Below, piece after piece: positions 1 to 10,679 of a stretch of DNA of 64,000 nt (the first letter of the stretch is position 1; the number at the start of each line of letters is the position of its first letter). Where the stretch lies: assembly GCA_949751835.1 (NCBI GenBank), contig CATKHK010000092.1:104328-168327 (forward strand), in the 5' to 3' direction. The notes below the pieces were generated by a model. It worked only from the letters and a program-made list of their open reading frames with translations, was not told where the DNA came from and did not search any database. This DNA is from Blepharisma japonicum (Eukaryota > Ciliophora > Heterotrichea > Heterotrichida > Blepharismidae). The position numbers and the translations under genes were made by a program.

Positions 1-1
1 G

Positions 2-1156
2 GAAATTTCTTATAAAAAAGTAAGCCATAGAGACTTTATCACTGATTTCGACTTAGAAAATGCCCCACCAAGCAGTTTAAATGAGCATTTAGTCAAAGCA
101 GCGACAGCATTTACTAAAAATTCTTTATACAGATCTGTTTTATCAAGCAATCAAATTGATATTGATGTCTTGAACTTTTCTTCTCTTACAGCTGATAAGC
201 TAGAAGAAGCGGAAGAAATAATATTTACCATTGCAGAATATACCACTAAATTATCTAAAAGCCAAGACACCAATGCAAATATTAGGTATAAGCAAGAAAT
301 TTCAGATTTATCCAGCAGATTTTATGAGATTGTTCCAAGTCTTCAGTTCTTACATTCGCCTGTTCAGCCAATTCAAAACCAATACGATGTGACTAGTAAG
401 CTGAACCTTATTGAAGCACTCCGCAATATGGAAGTAGCCAGCAAAATTCTGCTTGGCGCCTTAAAGAACCAAACCACTACAAATCCACTGGACTATACAT
501 TAAAATGCCTTGATACCAATTTTGCAGTACTGGAAAAAGAAAACCCTGAATTCCAAATTATCAATAAATATATTGCAGCTGGAAGTGATAATGATCAAGA
601 AATCTTAGGACTTTTCAAAGTTAATAGAAAAGGCGAAGCTGAAGCTATAGCGAAATATGATGAGGTAAGAAACAGAAAATTACTATGGCATGGGACTCCT
701 TCATATAATATTATTGGAATTTTAAGAAGAGGACTAAGGATTTTACCTCCAGAATGTCCTATGTATGGAAGCATGTTTGGAACTGGGCTTTATTTTGCTG
801 ATAAATTCTGTAAGAGTCAAGCATATTGTTCAGGAGATTATCAGATTGAGGATGGCAGCTATTTTATGCTTTTGTGTGAAGTTGTAGTTGGAGATTCTAT
901 GGAGTGCTGGGAAGCACAACAAGTTGAAAAACTTCCAAAGAAATTCTTATCCGTGCAAGGGATGGGAAGGGAAATTCCAGATCCTGCTGAAAGCATTTAT
1001 TTAACTAATGGAATAGAAGTTCCTCTGGGAGCCAATATAACTAGAGAACCTCCAAAAGGTAAGTATTGTCCTGTGAGTTATAATGAGTTTGTGGTTTACA
1101 ATGCAGATCAGGTAAGGATCCGCTATTTATTGCATCTTAAAGCTAAAACAGCATAA
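2..1156 (+). CDS. Poly(ADP-ribose) polymerase, 3' part (5' end outside window)
   Basis: The frame is open from base 2, so the N-terminus lies upstream; about 384 residues are visible. The first half resembles the helical PARP regulatory domain. The ART catalytic domain follows, with the H-Y-E triad typical of true poly-ADP-ribosylating enzymes: His in LLWHGT, Tyr in GLYFADKF and Glu in YNEFVVYN near the C-terminus. PARP1/2-type enzymes add ADP-ribose chains from NAD+ to proteins at DNA breaks. No WGR or zinc-finger region is visible because of truncation, so PARP1-, 2- and 3-like cannot be told apart. No intron is needed in the visible part. Confidence 0.93.
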   Translation, partial: EISYKKVSHRDFITDFDLENAPPSSLNEHLVKAATAFTKNSLYRSVLSSNQIDIDVLNFSSLTADKLEEAEEIIFTIAEYTTKLSKSQDTNANIRYKQEISDLSSRFYEIVPSLQFLHSPVQPIQNQYDVTSKLNLIEALRNMEVASKILLGALKNQTTTNPLDYTLKCLDTNFAVLEKENPEFQIINKYIAAGSDNDQEILGLFKVNRKGEAEAIAKYDEVRNRKLLWHGTPSYNIIGILRRGLRILPPECPMYGSMFGTGLYFADKFCKSQAYCSGDYQIEDGSYFMLLCEVVVGDSMECWEAQQVEKLPKKFLSVQGMGREIPDPAESIYLTNGIEVPLGANITREPPKGKYCPVSYNEFVVYNADQVRIRYLLHLKAKTA

Positions 1157-1235
1157 ACAAAAATTAATAACTAATAGAGGTTATATCATAATTAAGGGAT
1201 TTACACTAAAAATATTTAAACAGAATCGATTTATA

Positions 1236-2225
1236 TTATAAAACACAATCTTCGCTTTTCTTCCTATTAATTTCTGATTGAATCCTACTCCCTTCTACGA
1301 AATTATCATTTTTTTCTGAAATATCAGACCCAGCTGACAAAAATCGCTGCGCTTCTTCTAAGCTTGCACTTTCCTTAATCATCCAAGAATGATTTTTTAT
1401 TTGGTCAATAGAAAATCTTTCATCTGGATTATAAGCAAGCATATGCTCTATCAAATCCCTAAATTCCATTGAAAAATCTGGAGTCCTCGGGGCACTTGTA
1501 TGGAAACTTCAAAATCTTTCCCAATTACCATTTACAATGTGCTGAAAATGAGGATTTTGTCTTTCAGCTCTGAAAAAAGGTGGTCTTCCGACTACAATTA
1601 TAAAAATAATAATCCCACATGAAAATATATCTGTAAGTGCTCCTCTATACCTCTTTTTTTCTAAAATTTCAGGAGCCATATAAGGTCTTGTGCCTTTATA
1701 TGTCCCTAAAAGTCCCATCCCATTTCTTCCTTTAATAGGTGCTGTAAACCCAAAATCAGCCAATTTTAGCTCAAAGTTCTCTGAGAAAAAAATATTTTCT
1801 GGTTTTAAGTCTCTATGAACAATGCCGGAGTTATGTAAAGCTTCCACAGCTGAGATTAACTCCTTAGTGTAACGTCTACCAATTGGCTCTGGGAAGCCTC
1901 CCAGTTTTTGGACATAGTCGAATATTTCGCCGTTTTTGCCTAGTTCTAAGGCAATGTAAGACACAAGTCTGGTTCTTCCTTCAGTTCGAAAATATAAGGA
2001 GGAATTAGAAAATCCTATTAATTTCACTATATTGGGATGTTCAGGTACGAGCTGCAATGCATTTAATTCAATTCTCATTGAAGATAGCTTGTCAGGGTTA
2101 ATTAATTTTAATGCAACTTTTTCGCCTGTTTCGATGTTTGATGCTAATTTTACAGTGGCTGTAGACCCTTTGCCAAGGGTGCGTAATATTCTGTACTTAT
2201 CTATTCGGCCACGATCAGAATCCAT
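1236..2225 (-). CDS. Ser/Thr protein kinase (CAMK-like)
   Basis: This is a 329-aa single-domain kinase starting at Met 2225. It has a Gly loop GKGSTATV, a VALKLIN lysine, HRDLKPEN catalytic loop, DFGF and GTRPYMAPE. One in-frame TGA, just after NWERF, must be read as Trp; the frame then continues into MEFRDLIEHMLAYNPDERFS, the usual end of a kinase C-lobe. A short Ser/Glu/Lys tail of about 45 residues follows with no recognisable regulatory domain. CAMK-like is an inference from overall motif style. The substrate is unknown. Confidence 0.9.
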
Positions 2226-2602
2226 TTATTTATTCGCTTAGTATTGGATTAAATAAAGGTATCTTTTGTAAAGCAGTATTCTATTACTTTTTGAAAATAA
2301 AACATTTTTACTATGAAAATATATTTTAAAATATTTAGAAATAAGAAAGAAAAGAACAGAAAATGTTGATTTGATTTAAAAATTATAATTTTCTATAAAA
2401 TTCAAGAAGTCTAAAAATAATTTATTCATAAAATATATATGGAAATACCTCATCTTTAAATCAAAACTTTTTATTATTTAGTTTTAAACAAAAATATTGC
2501 CATTATAAGCATTATAATTTTGCTTGTTCTTTAGTAAATCTAAGATTTATTTCTTTTTTTGATGACGTAAAAGTTATTACACTGGTGAATATATTATTTA
2601 AA
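2226..2602. other. Intergenic, divergent promoters
   Basis: This very AT-rich stretch lies between the divergently transcribed kinase and cathepsin-like genes. I see no ORF or RNA. It presumably holds both promoters, but no motif could be singled out. Confidence 0.5.
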
Positions 2603-3679
2603 ATGGAAGACTTTTTCATTTCCCCAAAGCGTGAAAACGCTTCAAAATTTAATCGGAATATTGCAATACTAGGTCTTGTTGGACTTATTGGACTTATTGG
2701 TATAGTTGGAGTTTTCGAATACCCTAAATCCTCGAAAGTTTCTTCAGGCCTTCTTCAATTAGATACTGAAGAAAGAGAGTTCCAAGCCTTCATTAATAAA
2801 TTCCACAAAACATATACCCCAGAAGAGTACCAAATTCGCTTCCAAAATTTCAAAGACAATTTGGCTTTCATCAGAGATCAAAATTCCCAAAACCTTGACT
2901 GGGTCTTAGGTGTTAACCAATTTTCTGACCTCACTTTTGAAGAGTTCAGGAAATTTTACCTCAGTCCTATACAACCTACTTATAATTCTGTCTATAAAGC
3001 TTCGGAAAACTTAAAAATCCCTTCTTCTTGGGATTGGGCTCGAGAAGGAGCTGTAGCCGGACCTTTTTACCAAGGAAAATGCCAAGCTGCTTATGCGTTT
3101 GCAGCTGTAGGAGCTGTTGAAAGCGCTTGGAAAATCTTTAATGGCACCTTAATCCAGCTTTCTGAGCAAGAAGTTGTTGATTGTTCTAAAAATTTTGGAA
3201 ACAATGGATGTAGTGGAGGCTCTATAGATGGTACTTTTAGATATATCATAAAAAATGGTATCACCTCAGATAAAATTTATCCTTATAAGGCAAAAGAAGA
3301 AAAATGCAAAGTCAGTTTAGAATCAGAAAGTGTTGCAGAAATAAGCACTTTTACTGACGTTAATCCTAATGACACAATTAGCTTAGAAAATGCAGTTGCA
3401 GCAGGTCCTGTGGCTACTTATGTCGATGCTAATACTGCTATTTGAATGCATTATCAGGGAGGAGTCGTTACTTCTAATTACTGTGGTACAGACTTAGACC
3501 ATTCTGTGCTGATCACAGGGTATAATCTTACAATGAAGCCAAATTACTGGATTGCGTTAAACTCATGGGGACTGAGTTGGGGTGAGTTTGGATATATCAG
3601 AATTGCTATTAAATCTGGACCTGGCATTTGTGGTATCCAAATGATGCCTTCTTATCCTACAGCGGCAAAAAGAAGTTAA
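2603..3679 (+). CDS. Membrane-anchored cathepsin L-like pseudoprotease (catalytic Cys to Ala)
   Basis: The product has 358 aa from ATG 2603. A short cytoplasmic tail is followed by a hydrophobic Gly/Leu/Ile helix at about 26-44 (signal anchor), an I29 inhibitor-type prodomain (ERFNIN-like, about 62-120) and a papain/C1 domain. One TGA (3443-3445) is Trp: without it the frame would break before MHYQGGVV. The active-site segment reads QGKCQAAYAF where papains have QGxCGSCWAF, so the nucleophilic Cys25 is Ala (codon GCT). Histidine (LDHSVLITGY) and asparagine (ALNSWG) of the catalytic site are kept, as is CSGG. It should fold but not cleave; a binding, regulatory or lysosomal scaffold role is inference. 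Confidence 0.93.
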
Positions 3680-4370
3680 ATAAACTAATTTATTGCTGGA
3701 TTAAATGTAAAAAATACTATTAATCTTAAATCATGGCTAGTGCTTCATTAACTAGATACAAACCTTCTTTTTGAAAATGTGTTTGAAGGCAAGTTGTCTG
3801 GGCAATTCATAGACGCAATTAATAATTAAGGATTTTATCAGGATTTAAATGAGTAGATCTGATTAATTCTTCTAATTATCACTTCGGTTATGCGTTAATC
3901 TGATTAATCTTATAAAGTATAATATAATAATTTCATTTTGTTCGTGTCTTAATTTAAAATAAAGTTGGAACAGTAATACTGAAAATCATTAATTGGGAAT
4001 CTGAATATATGCATTTGAGATTTTGATTTAATATTAATGAGAGAATCTAATTGTAGTTTAAAAATTTAATGCTTGTTGTGAAAAAAGGTATGCTATTTGA
4101 TCTGCTGGCTTATAAAATTAGATGGACGCTTTATTGAAGTAAAGAAGTTCATTGAAAAGTTATTTTCATAATGATGCTCAATAGGGTGTAACTATATATT
4201 AGAATTATATTGATAAAAATTGCAATTTGGTGATTGTGGTAGAAAATTAAGACTTCTTACCCTATATTGGTATATAGGAGTTAATAATTTATTTTATAAT
4301 AGATATAGTATTAAAAATCATAAATTGATAATAAACTTAGCCATTAAGTATTGGCTTACTAAATCATTAA
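3680..4370. other. Intergenic, convergent 3' ends
   Basis: Apart from the decayed gene fragment at 3735-3855, I see only AT-rich sequence without a convincing ORF. Short open frames around 4220-4465 are the antisense of the next gene's C-terminus. Confidence 0.4.
3735..3855 (-). pseudogene. Decayed copy of the 3' end of the neighbouring PY/Q-repeat gene
   Basis: On the minus strand this stretch aligns with the last 30 or so codons and stop of the gene ending at 4371. The frame is broken by a stop and a frameshift, but DNLPSNTFSK parallels HNKPSNPPSK of the intact gene. The flanking ATTAACTA and TTTGAAGGC blocks are shared. It is best explained as a duplicated and decayed 3' fragment. Confidence 0.6.
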
Positions 4371-5417
4371 CTAAATATAGCCTCCTTTTGAAGGCGGATT
4401 TGAAGGCTTATTATGTGAAGAATGCTTTGGCATCGTCGCTAAATAAGGGTTTTCATCTGGATTAATCTGGTTAGGCGTAGCTATTTGGCTTGGTATTTCA
4501 TTTCTGCTATCTGAAAATTCGCTACCTTTAGGGATTTCATTATTCCATGGATTGGTATTCTGTCAATTATTAGGCTGCTGGTAATAGGATGAAGACTGAC
4601 TGCTGTCAAAATTAGGCTGTTGATAAGGCTGGGCATTATTTGGAGTGCTATAGTTTGGCTGTTGGTATGAATAAGGCTGAGGATTACTATCTAAAGGGCC
4701 CGGCTTATAAGAGTAAGGCTGAGGATTGCCTTTTGAACTGTTAAAGTTTGATGGTTGATAAGAATAAGGCTGAGCATTTCCAGTGCTAAAGTTAGGCTGC
4801 TGATAAGGCTGAGCATTACCAGGACTGAAATTTGGTTGTTGATAAGACTGAGCATTTCCGGTATTAAAATTTGGCTGTTGATAAGGCTGAGCACTTCCAG
4901 TATTAAAATTTTGATGATTATAGCTATTTCCATAATTTGGCTGCTGATAAGGCTGAGCATAATTGCCTGCATTCTGATTTGGAAAATCTCTGTAAGCACC
5001 TGGAGGACTTGGTTGTCCAGATAAGCTATACCTAACTTTTGCTTCTCTTAGACTAGGAATCAGTGTTAGAAGCTGTTGTTCATACCTTGATGATAAAAAT
5101 GCTCTCATTTCTTTATATTTCACATCAGATTCTAGCCAACTTGTAAATAAATTGACACCAAGCAACCCAGGGACAGTTAATATAGCAATTCTTTGGAAAG
5201 TTCCTTTAGGTAAGTATTGATTGTATCTTTTATACACTGAAAGCATTCCGATACATAAAAAAGGGGTAAAAATAAATGTCTTAAGCTGGTTTGAGCTCAT
5301 TTTGGCTTTAAATTCTTTATCTATGCTATCATTAAGTAAGTTTAGTCTTCCTCAGAGAAGGGATGCCTCAAAGCTTCTTTCTAGAAGATTCTTGTACTCG
5401 TCTTCTTTATTATTCAT
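4371..5417 (-). CDS. Two-TM protein with PY/Q/N-rich repeats
   Basis: The product is 348 aa, read through two TGA-Trp codons from ATG 5417 (MNNKEDEYKN) to TAG 4371. A short N-terminal region leads to two hydrophobic segments (about 45-63 and 73-92), then a soluble linker. The C-terminal half is made of degenerate repeats of about 12 residues of the type GNAQPYQQPNF, ending in an Asn/Pro/Ser-rich tail. The hairpin-like TM pair followed by a low-complexity tail suggests an endomembrane protein with a cytoplasmic disordered arm. No family is recognised. The repeats are visible at DNA level as imperfect 36-42-bp units. Confidence 0.8.
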
Positions 5418-5615
5418 TTTAATTATAAAATATAGGAAAGATGGAAAATAGCGGAAAATTAGAAATTATGTCGAAAAGAATATTTTATCAAAAAATGGAA
5501 ATTATATATTTATTGATTGTGGACATAAAATTTTAAGAATTTTAAAGTTTTTTATTAGAGTGAATGAGAAGATTGATATTATTTTAATAAACTCTAAAAT
5601 GTTAGAAATATAGAA

Positions 5616-5819
5616 TTATCTTATGCGCTGAAGATCAATTTTCTCAATTCTATGCTCATATATCATACTGATGCTGAATGTATTATCTGGTGCTTCATGA
5701 AATTTATTACTTCTTATCTCTCTTTTTTCTTTGGAAACTTCTTGTATCACTTCACTTTCTGTATTGCTTAATCTCATCAACGGCCTAGAGGCTCGATTGC
5801 ATGGTCTTTGCTTTACCAT
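5616..5819 (-). CDS. Small hypothetical protein (67 aa)
   Basis: This isolated open frame runs from Met 5819 to TAA 5616 and encodes a charged, Ser/Arg/Glu-rich peptide without membrane segment or known motif. It lies between two minus-strand genes with spacers of about 200-235 bp. It is longer than expected by chance for such AT-rich DNA, but nothing else supports it. Confidence 0.35.
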   Translation of the reverse strand: MVKQRPCNRASRPLMRLSNTESEVIQEVSKEKREIRSNKFHEAPDNTFSISMIYEHRIEKIDLQRIR

Positions 5820-6054
5820 ATAAGAGTTATAGCTTGGAATATTTACAAATTAAGGGTAAAATAATTGGGACATATTTTGTAAAGTGGAATAATTAGTACT
5901 TAGCATAAATAAGGCTAGCGACATATAATTATTAAACAAATTATTTATATTCTAATATTTATATTGCAGAGCCTAAATAAATTCATATATGCAAATCTAA
6001 ATTCTTAATTGTTTGAACTTTCTAAGAATAAATTTTATTCATTTAAATATTTCT

Positions 6055-7086
6055 TTAATTCCAAAGCGATGAATCCTCCATCCTTAAATCCTCAAGATAT
6101 TCAACAGGTGAACTATCTTGTTTGAAGTTATTGCTAATCAAAATATTTTCTTGGTCCATGGCATCTGGAATGGAGTCATTGCTAATCAAAATATTTTCTT
6201 GCTCTTGATCCATGGCATCTGGAGCAGTGCGTATAAGCGTTTCATAAGTGTAGTCATCTAAAACCTGTGAGCAATCTATATCTAAAATATTGCTCGAACT
6301 ATTTTCGGTGTTTGATTCATATTTATTTCAACTTAATTCATCAGGTGAATAACAATTTATGTGAGTGCAGGTTTCCGTTTCTGGGTAGATGTCTAAACTA
6401 AACGGACTAGACGATTGAATAGTTGTAGACGATTGAATAGTTGTATCAATAGATGATATATTTTCCGCAAGGGTTTTCTGTTGCTCATCTATTATTTTTA
6501 ATGTATCATTGAGTTCTCTAATTTTATTATCTTGTTCACTTTCTTGTAAACCCTGATTTTCAATCCCAACCTCGGATAGAAATTTTAGTGTTAATCATCA
6601 AATTTTCTTTTTTATGTCTATATTATCTATTTTCGTCTGTATTCTCTGATTAAAAAATTTGTTTAAAAAATCTAAATCAATGCTTTCATGATTTTCTCCG
6701 ATAAGACACTTTGTAAAAGGCTCTATAACATTTTCTTGAAACTGGCTTATTTTTTTTCTTAAATTGCGAATATAAATGATCGAGAATTTTCTCTTCTTGT
6801 CATCGAGTTTCTCTCACTTTCTAATTATATGTTTTGCCAAGAAAATTTGCCCTCCTTCTTTCGTCTGGTGTTTAAGGGATGAATGCATGCGATTTCAAAA
6901 ATCATTGAATTTAGGGTCAGGGTTTTTTTCTTCGAGTACTTTGCGTATTTTGCGATAGAATCTATTTCTCCATGTTTCACCTAGTCGTTTTGGTTTTGTT
7001 CTTTTAAAATGTGTGCTTTGGAATTGAAATAATAACCTAGATATTGGTTCAAGATGCCTTCCAGAATTATATTTTTTGCTTCCCAT
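6055..7086 (-). CDS. Cluster family member A (degenerate AT-hook, acidic tail)
   Basis: The 343-aa frame reads at least five in-frame TGA codons as Trp, including two in a row in KIWWLTLK. The N-terminus is basic (GSKKYNSGRHLEP), where paralogues carry an AT-hook. The shared core spans about 40-165: RNRFYRKIR, PDPKFNDFW, FQENVIEPFTKCLIG and FLNKFFNQ to KIWW. A coiled segment and a Ser/Asp/Glu-rich tail follow. The tail holds two in-frame duplications: a perfect 18-bp tandem (TTIQSS twice) and a repeated unit encoding DAMDQ...ENILISN. Relatives lie at 8395, 9346, 11191 and 13861. A DNA-binding, acidic-tailed regulator is my inference; the family is not one I can name. Confidence 0.85.
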
Positions 7087-8394
7087 ATAAAATTAAAGCT
7101 TCACGAGCATATAATTGATAAAAATTTGCAATAGAGGAACAATATGGCAATACTAGCCTAATAAATTAAATATTTTAAAAATCTTTAAAAAATTGAACTT
7201 GACAATAAAATGATTTAAACAAAAGCAGATTAGTTTTATAAGTATCAAAATATCTAATACTTTAAACCGAATCATTTAAAAATAATTTTTCTCCAATATT
7301 TAATTAATTATCCAATTAAAGGTTTCAAGCTCTTTAATATAGTTTTGATTCATATATTGACTTATTACTAAATGTTAAAAATTAATGATAACTCGTTATC
7401 GAATATATACGTTGTCCTCATCCTGAAGAAACTTAGATCAAAGAGACCTTAGGACATGAGGTCTATTACAACCCCAACTATCTATAAAGAAATTGACCCT
7501 TACTAGCAATCTTGTATCGAAGTAAAAAGAAGACGATATTAAACACAAGATATAGACTCATTGAAGAGTTCTAAGAATTCACCTTCATTTTCTAGGCTTT
7601 AGGCTGTTGACATGATTTTCTTGAAGCACTTAAAGAAATGACAGATTAGAATGGAGCATCGCCCTTCGAGGAAGTAGGGCAACTAAGAGGTTCTATGAAG
7701 AGGTGCGGAAGCAGAAGCCCAGAGAGAAACCAGAGGAGGGGACCGTCCAAGACATTGAGTCAGGCAAGGTTTGACCGGTACTTTGGGTAATTACAAAGGA
7801 GAACCAAGGAGTAAAGCCAATCATGAAGATTGGCACAAAAATGGCTAAGTTAATGAATCATAAAAATGCACTGAGCTAAATTACTAGAAACTCTGCGACC
7901 AATTAATACTAGAAATGGACATCAAACTTAGAGAACTTGAAATATAAAGTGCTCATCCAGTTCAAATACTGAAACAACATTAAAGTATGAGTAAAATGGC
8001 TAAGTCTATAAAGTATAAAAATGCACTGAGCCAAATGGCAAGATTCGCTGATGCAAGCTGAGCATCAGAAATAGATATCAATCATACAGAACTTCAAAAT
8101 GGAAAGTGTTTAGCGAATTCAAACAATTTTATTAAGAAATGATGAAATTTAGACTTTAAGTGAATCCAGAGTGATGCTTGCATCGGGACTGTTACATCTT
8201 ATAAGACTCAGCCAACCTAGACAAGCTAGATAAAGAAGAGCTAGCTAGAATCTATTTCTAAGCCCTTATAGGATATGACTATAGTTAAGTGGGAGATAGA
8301 TGTATTATACTTTTAAAAATAGTAATCGATCTTTTCAGTATATCATTAATTGTCAAATTCATTTCTTATCATGTTGTGCTTAAATAAAATGAAA
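7087..8394. other. GC-richer gene-free block with relic coding signal
   Basis: About 1.3 kb has no intact gene. From about 7640 to 7830 the base composition is near 50% GC, clearly above the neighbourhood. A plus-strand frame there (TGA as Trp) is open for about 80 codons and looks protein-like (RATKRFYEEVRKQKPREKPE). It runs into the first copy of a 156-bp tandem repeat and stops. I see no matching protein family, terminal repeats or tRNA. It may be a decayed gene or mobile element. Confidence 0.45.
7837..8148 (+). repeat. Two diverged tandem copies of a ~156-bp unit
   Basis: Copy 1 starts at 7837 and copy 2 at 7993, both beginning AAAATGGCTAAGT and sharing AAAAATGCACTGAGC. I estimate similarity at about two thirds by eye. 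Copy 2 is open when TGA is Trp (about 77 codons, from ATG 7987 to TAG near 8218), while copy 1 carries TAA where copy 2 has CAA plus a frame change. This looks like a duplicated coding segment with one copy broken. Confidence 0.6.
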
Positions 8395-9231
8395 TTAATT
8401 ATCTAAATAATTATCTATCTCTTCAATATCTTCATCATTTGCTATATTTAAATTTTCCTCAAATTCGTCAGCAAGCCTCAAATCTTCAATACTCTCAATA
8501 CTTGAAGAAATAAAAGTATTGTCCAAATTAATTTCAAATATTCTTTCTTCACTTTCCTTAAGTGAATCAAGGGTAGAGACTAAATCAAGATAATATGAAT
8601 TTTTTTCAGTAATAAATAATGGCTCATCTATTTCTTCCAAATTCGACTTGCGATTCCCTGTTTCGTGGACTGGATTTAAATATTGATAAATATTTACTAG
8701 GTTCATTTTTTGCTCATCGCTATTTTTTTCAGTGTTAGCCAAATCCATTATCAAACCTTTCCATAATTTCTTGCTATTATCAGGCCTTTCAATGCATCTG
8801 TAACTAAATAATGACTCGAGCCTCTCTTCTGCCAATTCCGATAATATTACCCCGAACTCTTGCAGGGCTCTTGAAAAGCAGAGAAAGTGTTTCATTAATT
8901 TTTTACAACTGACCATTGAAAATTGTGCCTTTAGCAGTTTTTCGTCATAAAGCTTGATGTCTGATTTATGGATGAATTTTTTTGGCCACAAATTGGAAAG
9001 AAATAGCTGTGCTAGTTCTGGCTCGACCAATTCCTTGACTCGATTATAGTCTGGATCACTGCAATTGTAAAAAAATGACCTTAAGAGGTTATAAAATTTG
9101 TTGAAAAAGATATTGAGCAATTTTTCGTGCTTTTTCCTTTTCAGCTGAGAAGTTTTAGCTCTCTTTCCTATCTTTTCAAATTTCTCAAGCAAAATAGTGG
9201 TTCTTATGCTCTTAGGTCTGCCTCTTTCCAT
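8395..9231 (-). CDS. Cluster family member B1 (AT-hook, acidic tail)
   Basis: This uninterrupted 278-aa frame begins MERGRPKSIR, a canonical AT-hook core (RGRP flanked by basic residues) at its very N-terminus. The core at 40-165 contains NIFFNKFYNLLRSFF, DPDYNRV, LWPKKFIHK, SCKKLMKHFL, LQEFGVILSE and LWKGLIMDLA. The last 100 residues are Asp/Glu/Ser-rich and end in DEDIEEIDNYLDN. It is closest to the next gene (9346-10167), which lies 114 bp upstream on the same strand. A chromatin- or promoter-binding role is inferred from the AT-hook only. Confidence 0.85.
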   Translation of the reverse strand: MERGRPKSIRTTILLEKFEKIGKRAKTSQLKRKKHEKLLNIFFNKFYNLLRSFFYNCSDPDYNRVKELVEPELAQLFLSNLWPKKFIHKSDIKLYDEKLLKAQFSMVSCKKLMKHFLCFSRALQEFGVILSELAEERLESLFSYRCIERPDNSKKLWKGLIMDLANTEKNSDEQKMNLVNIYQYLNPVHETGNRKSNLEEIDEPLFITEKNSYYLDLVSTLDSLKESEERIFEINLDNTFISSSIESIEDLRLADEFEENLNIANDEDIEEIDNYLDN

Positions 9232-9345
9232 TGATATAAATTATATAGACATGCTAAATCTATAAAAATCTGTTGAATAAAATTAAATAATGATTCCCAA
9301 AGACTTAATTTTTTTAAAAGATTTAATTTTCTAAAAATAATTAAA

Positions 9346-10167
9346 TTAATAAAGATAATAATCACTTTCAAACTCGATATTATCAGAGCAATCTGGGGCT
9401 GATAAATCGCAAAATGTTTCAACGTGACTTTCAAAAAATCTTCCATCATTATCGCCTAATGTGTCGAGGGTTGATACTAATTCCTGATCATATGGATTTT
9501 GTTCATATTTAAACAATTCCTCATATAATATTTGCTGGTCTTGTTCAGGAATATATGTTTCCTCTTGTGTAGTTTGCTCTTGGCTGTTTTCTTCTAAAAT
9601 TGAACTTAGAAACCCATAAGCAAATTCTAAGTTTTGGTTTCTTTCTGCTTCTTTTCCTATATATGCCAAGTCCATGATTAACAAAGTCCATAAATTCTTG
9701 CTATTTCCTGAGATTTTATGAACTTTAAGACATCTGTAATTAAATAATGACTCCAAAGCTTCCTCTGTTTTCTCTGATAATATCTTTCCATACTCTTGCA
9801 GGATAGTTGATAAACAGAGGAATTGAGTCATTAGAAAATTACAACTCTTGGCTGAAAATTGGGCTTTATGGCTTTCAATATTATAAAAAATTTTATCTTC
9901 CTTATGGATAAACTTTTTAGATCAGTGGCAGGAAAGAAATAGCTGATCCCATACTTCTGGCTGAGCCAAGTCTTGAACTCGACTGTATTCTGGATTGCTG
10001 TATTTTTTCCAAAATGATCTGACAAGGTTATAGAACTTATTGAAAAAAATATTAAGGATTTTCTCTGGTTTTTTAATTTCTGACTCAGATTTTTTTATCC
10101 TGTTACCGGTTCTTACAAATTGCTTGAGAAGTTCAAACCTAATGCTCTTTGGCTTGCTTCTTTGCAT
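9346..10167 (-). CDS. Cluster family member B2
   Basis: The 273-aa product is read through one TGA-Trp (CHWSKKFIHK). The N-terminus MQRSKPKSIR aligns with the AT-hook of B1 but has lost the GRP centre (SKP), so minor-groove binding may be weakened. The core matches B1 over its full length: NIFFNKFYNLVRSFW, NPEYSRV, KSCNFLMTQFL, LQEYGKILSE, LESLFNYRC and LWTLLIMDLAY. The acidic tail ends IEFESDYYLY. B1 and B2 form the closest pair of the cluster, consistent with a tandem duplication. Confidence 0.85.
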
Positions 10168-10679
10168 AAAATATATATAGAAATTAAAAAATCTCTAAAA
10201 TTTCTGCACATTAAAATGGCATGAATTGAGGTTGCAGATAAGAACAGAAGAGAATTTATCTGGAAATTGAAAATTTTATAAAAGGAAGATATACAATTAA
10301 TTCAAATTCGATCATTCTACATCAATAGGAAAAAAATCAAAATTTGATGATTTTTTAAAATTTTGAAACATATTATAAAAAAAAATATTTAGTAGAATAG
10401 TGATCTTATTAATTTTGAATAAATGATACTAGATTTAGCCAGCTGTCTAACCTTCCTCCCTTTTTCCCAGATCATACCATTCGAAAAATTCAACATCTTA
10501 TGCAATTCGGGGAAGGCATCAACATCAGCTTGAGCAGGTAATCCAGTTGTCTCTATCACGAATCCTACTGAGCTGGATGCTGAAGACGAAGAGAGATGCA
10601 ATTAACTGCCAATAGCTATTTATAAATATTCTAAATCTATTAAAAATAGTCTCCAATCATACTTTCAATTCTTTATTTT
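10168..10679. other. Intergenic with an isolated 70-codon open frame
   Basis: This lies between member B2 and the pseudogene. The minus-strand stretch 10389-10601 is open for 70 codons and encodes a sequence of less AT-driven composition (GLPAQADVDAFPELHK). It does not align with the tails of the paralogues, and I cannot say what it is. The rest is AT-rich spacer. Confidence 0.3.

Noticed and set aside
3443-3445. TGA as a stop splitting the cathepsin-like gene into two
   Set aside because: The downstream frame continues the protease fold without a gap, and many conserved Trp codons in this window are TGA.
4691-5024. Open frames on both strands over the Q/P-rich repeat region
   Set aside because: They are low-complexity shadows of the repeat-bearing gene at 4371-5417.
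7390-8290. A long gene if TAA and TAG were read as Gln
   Set aside because: With all three stops made sense codons any frame is open, and TAA/TAG are clearly stops for other genes here.
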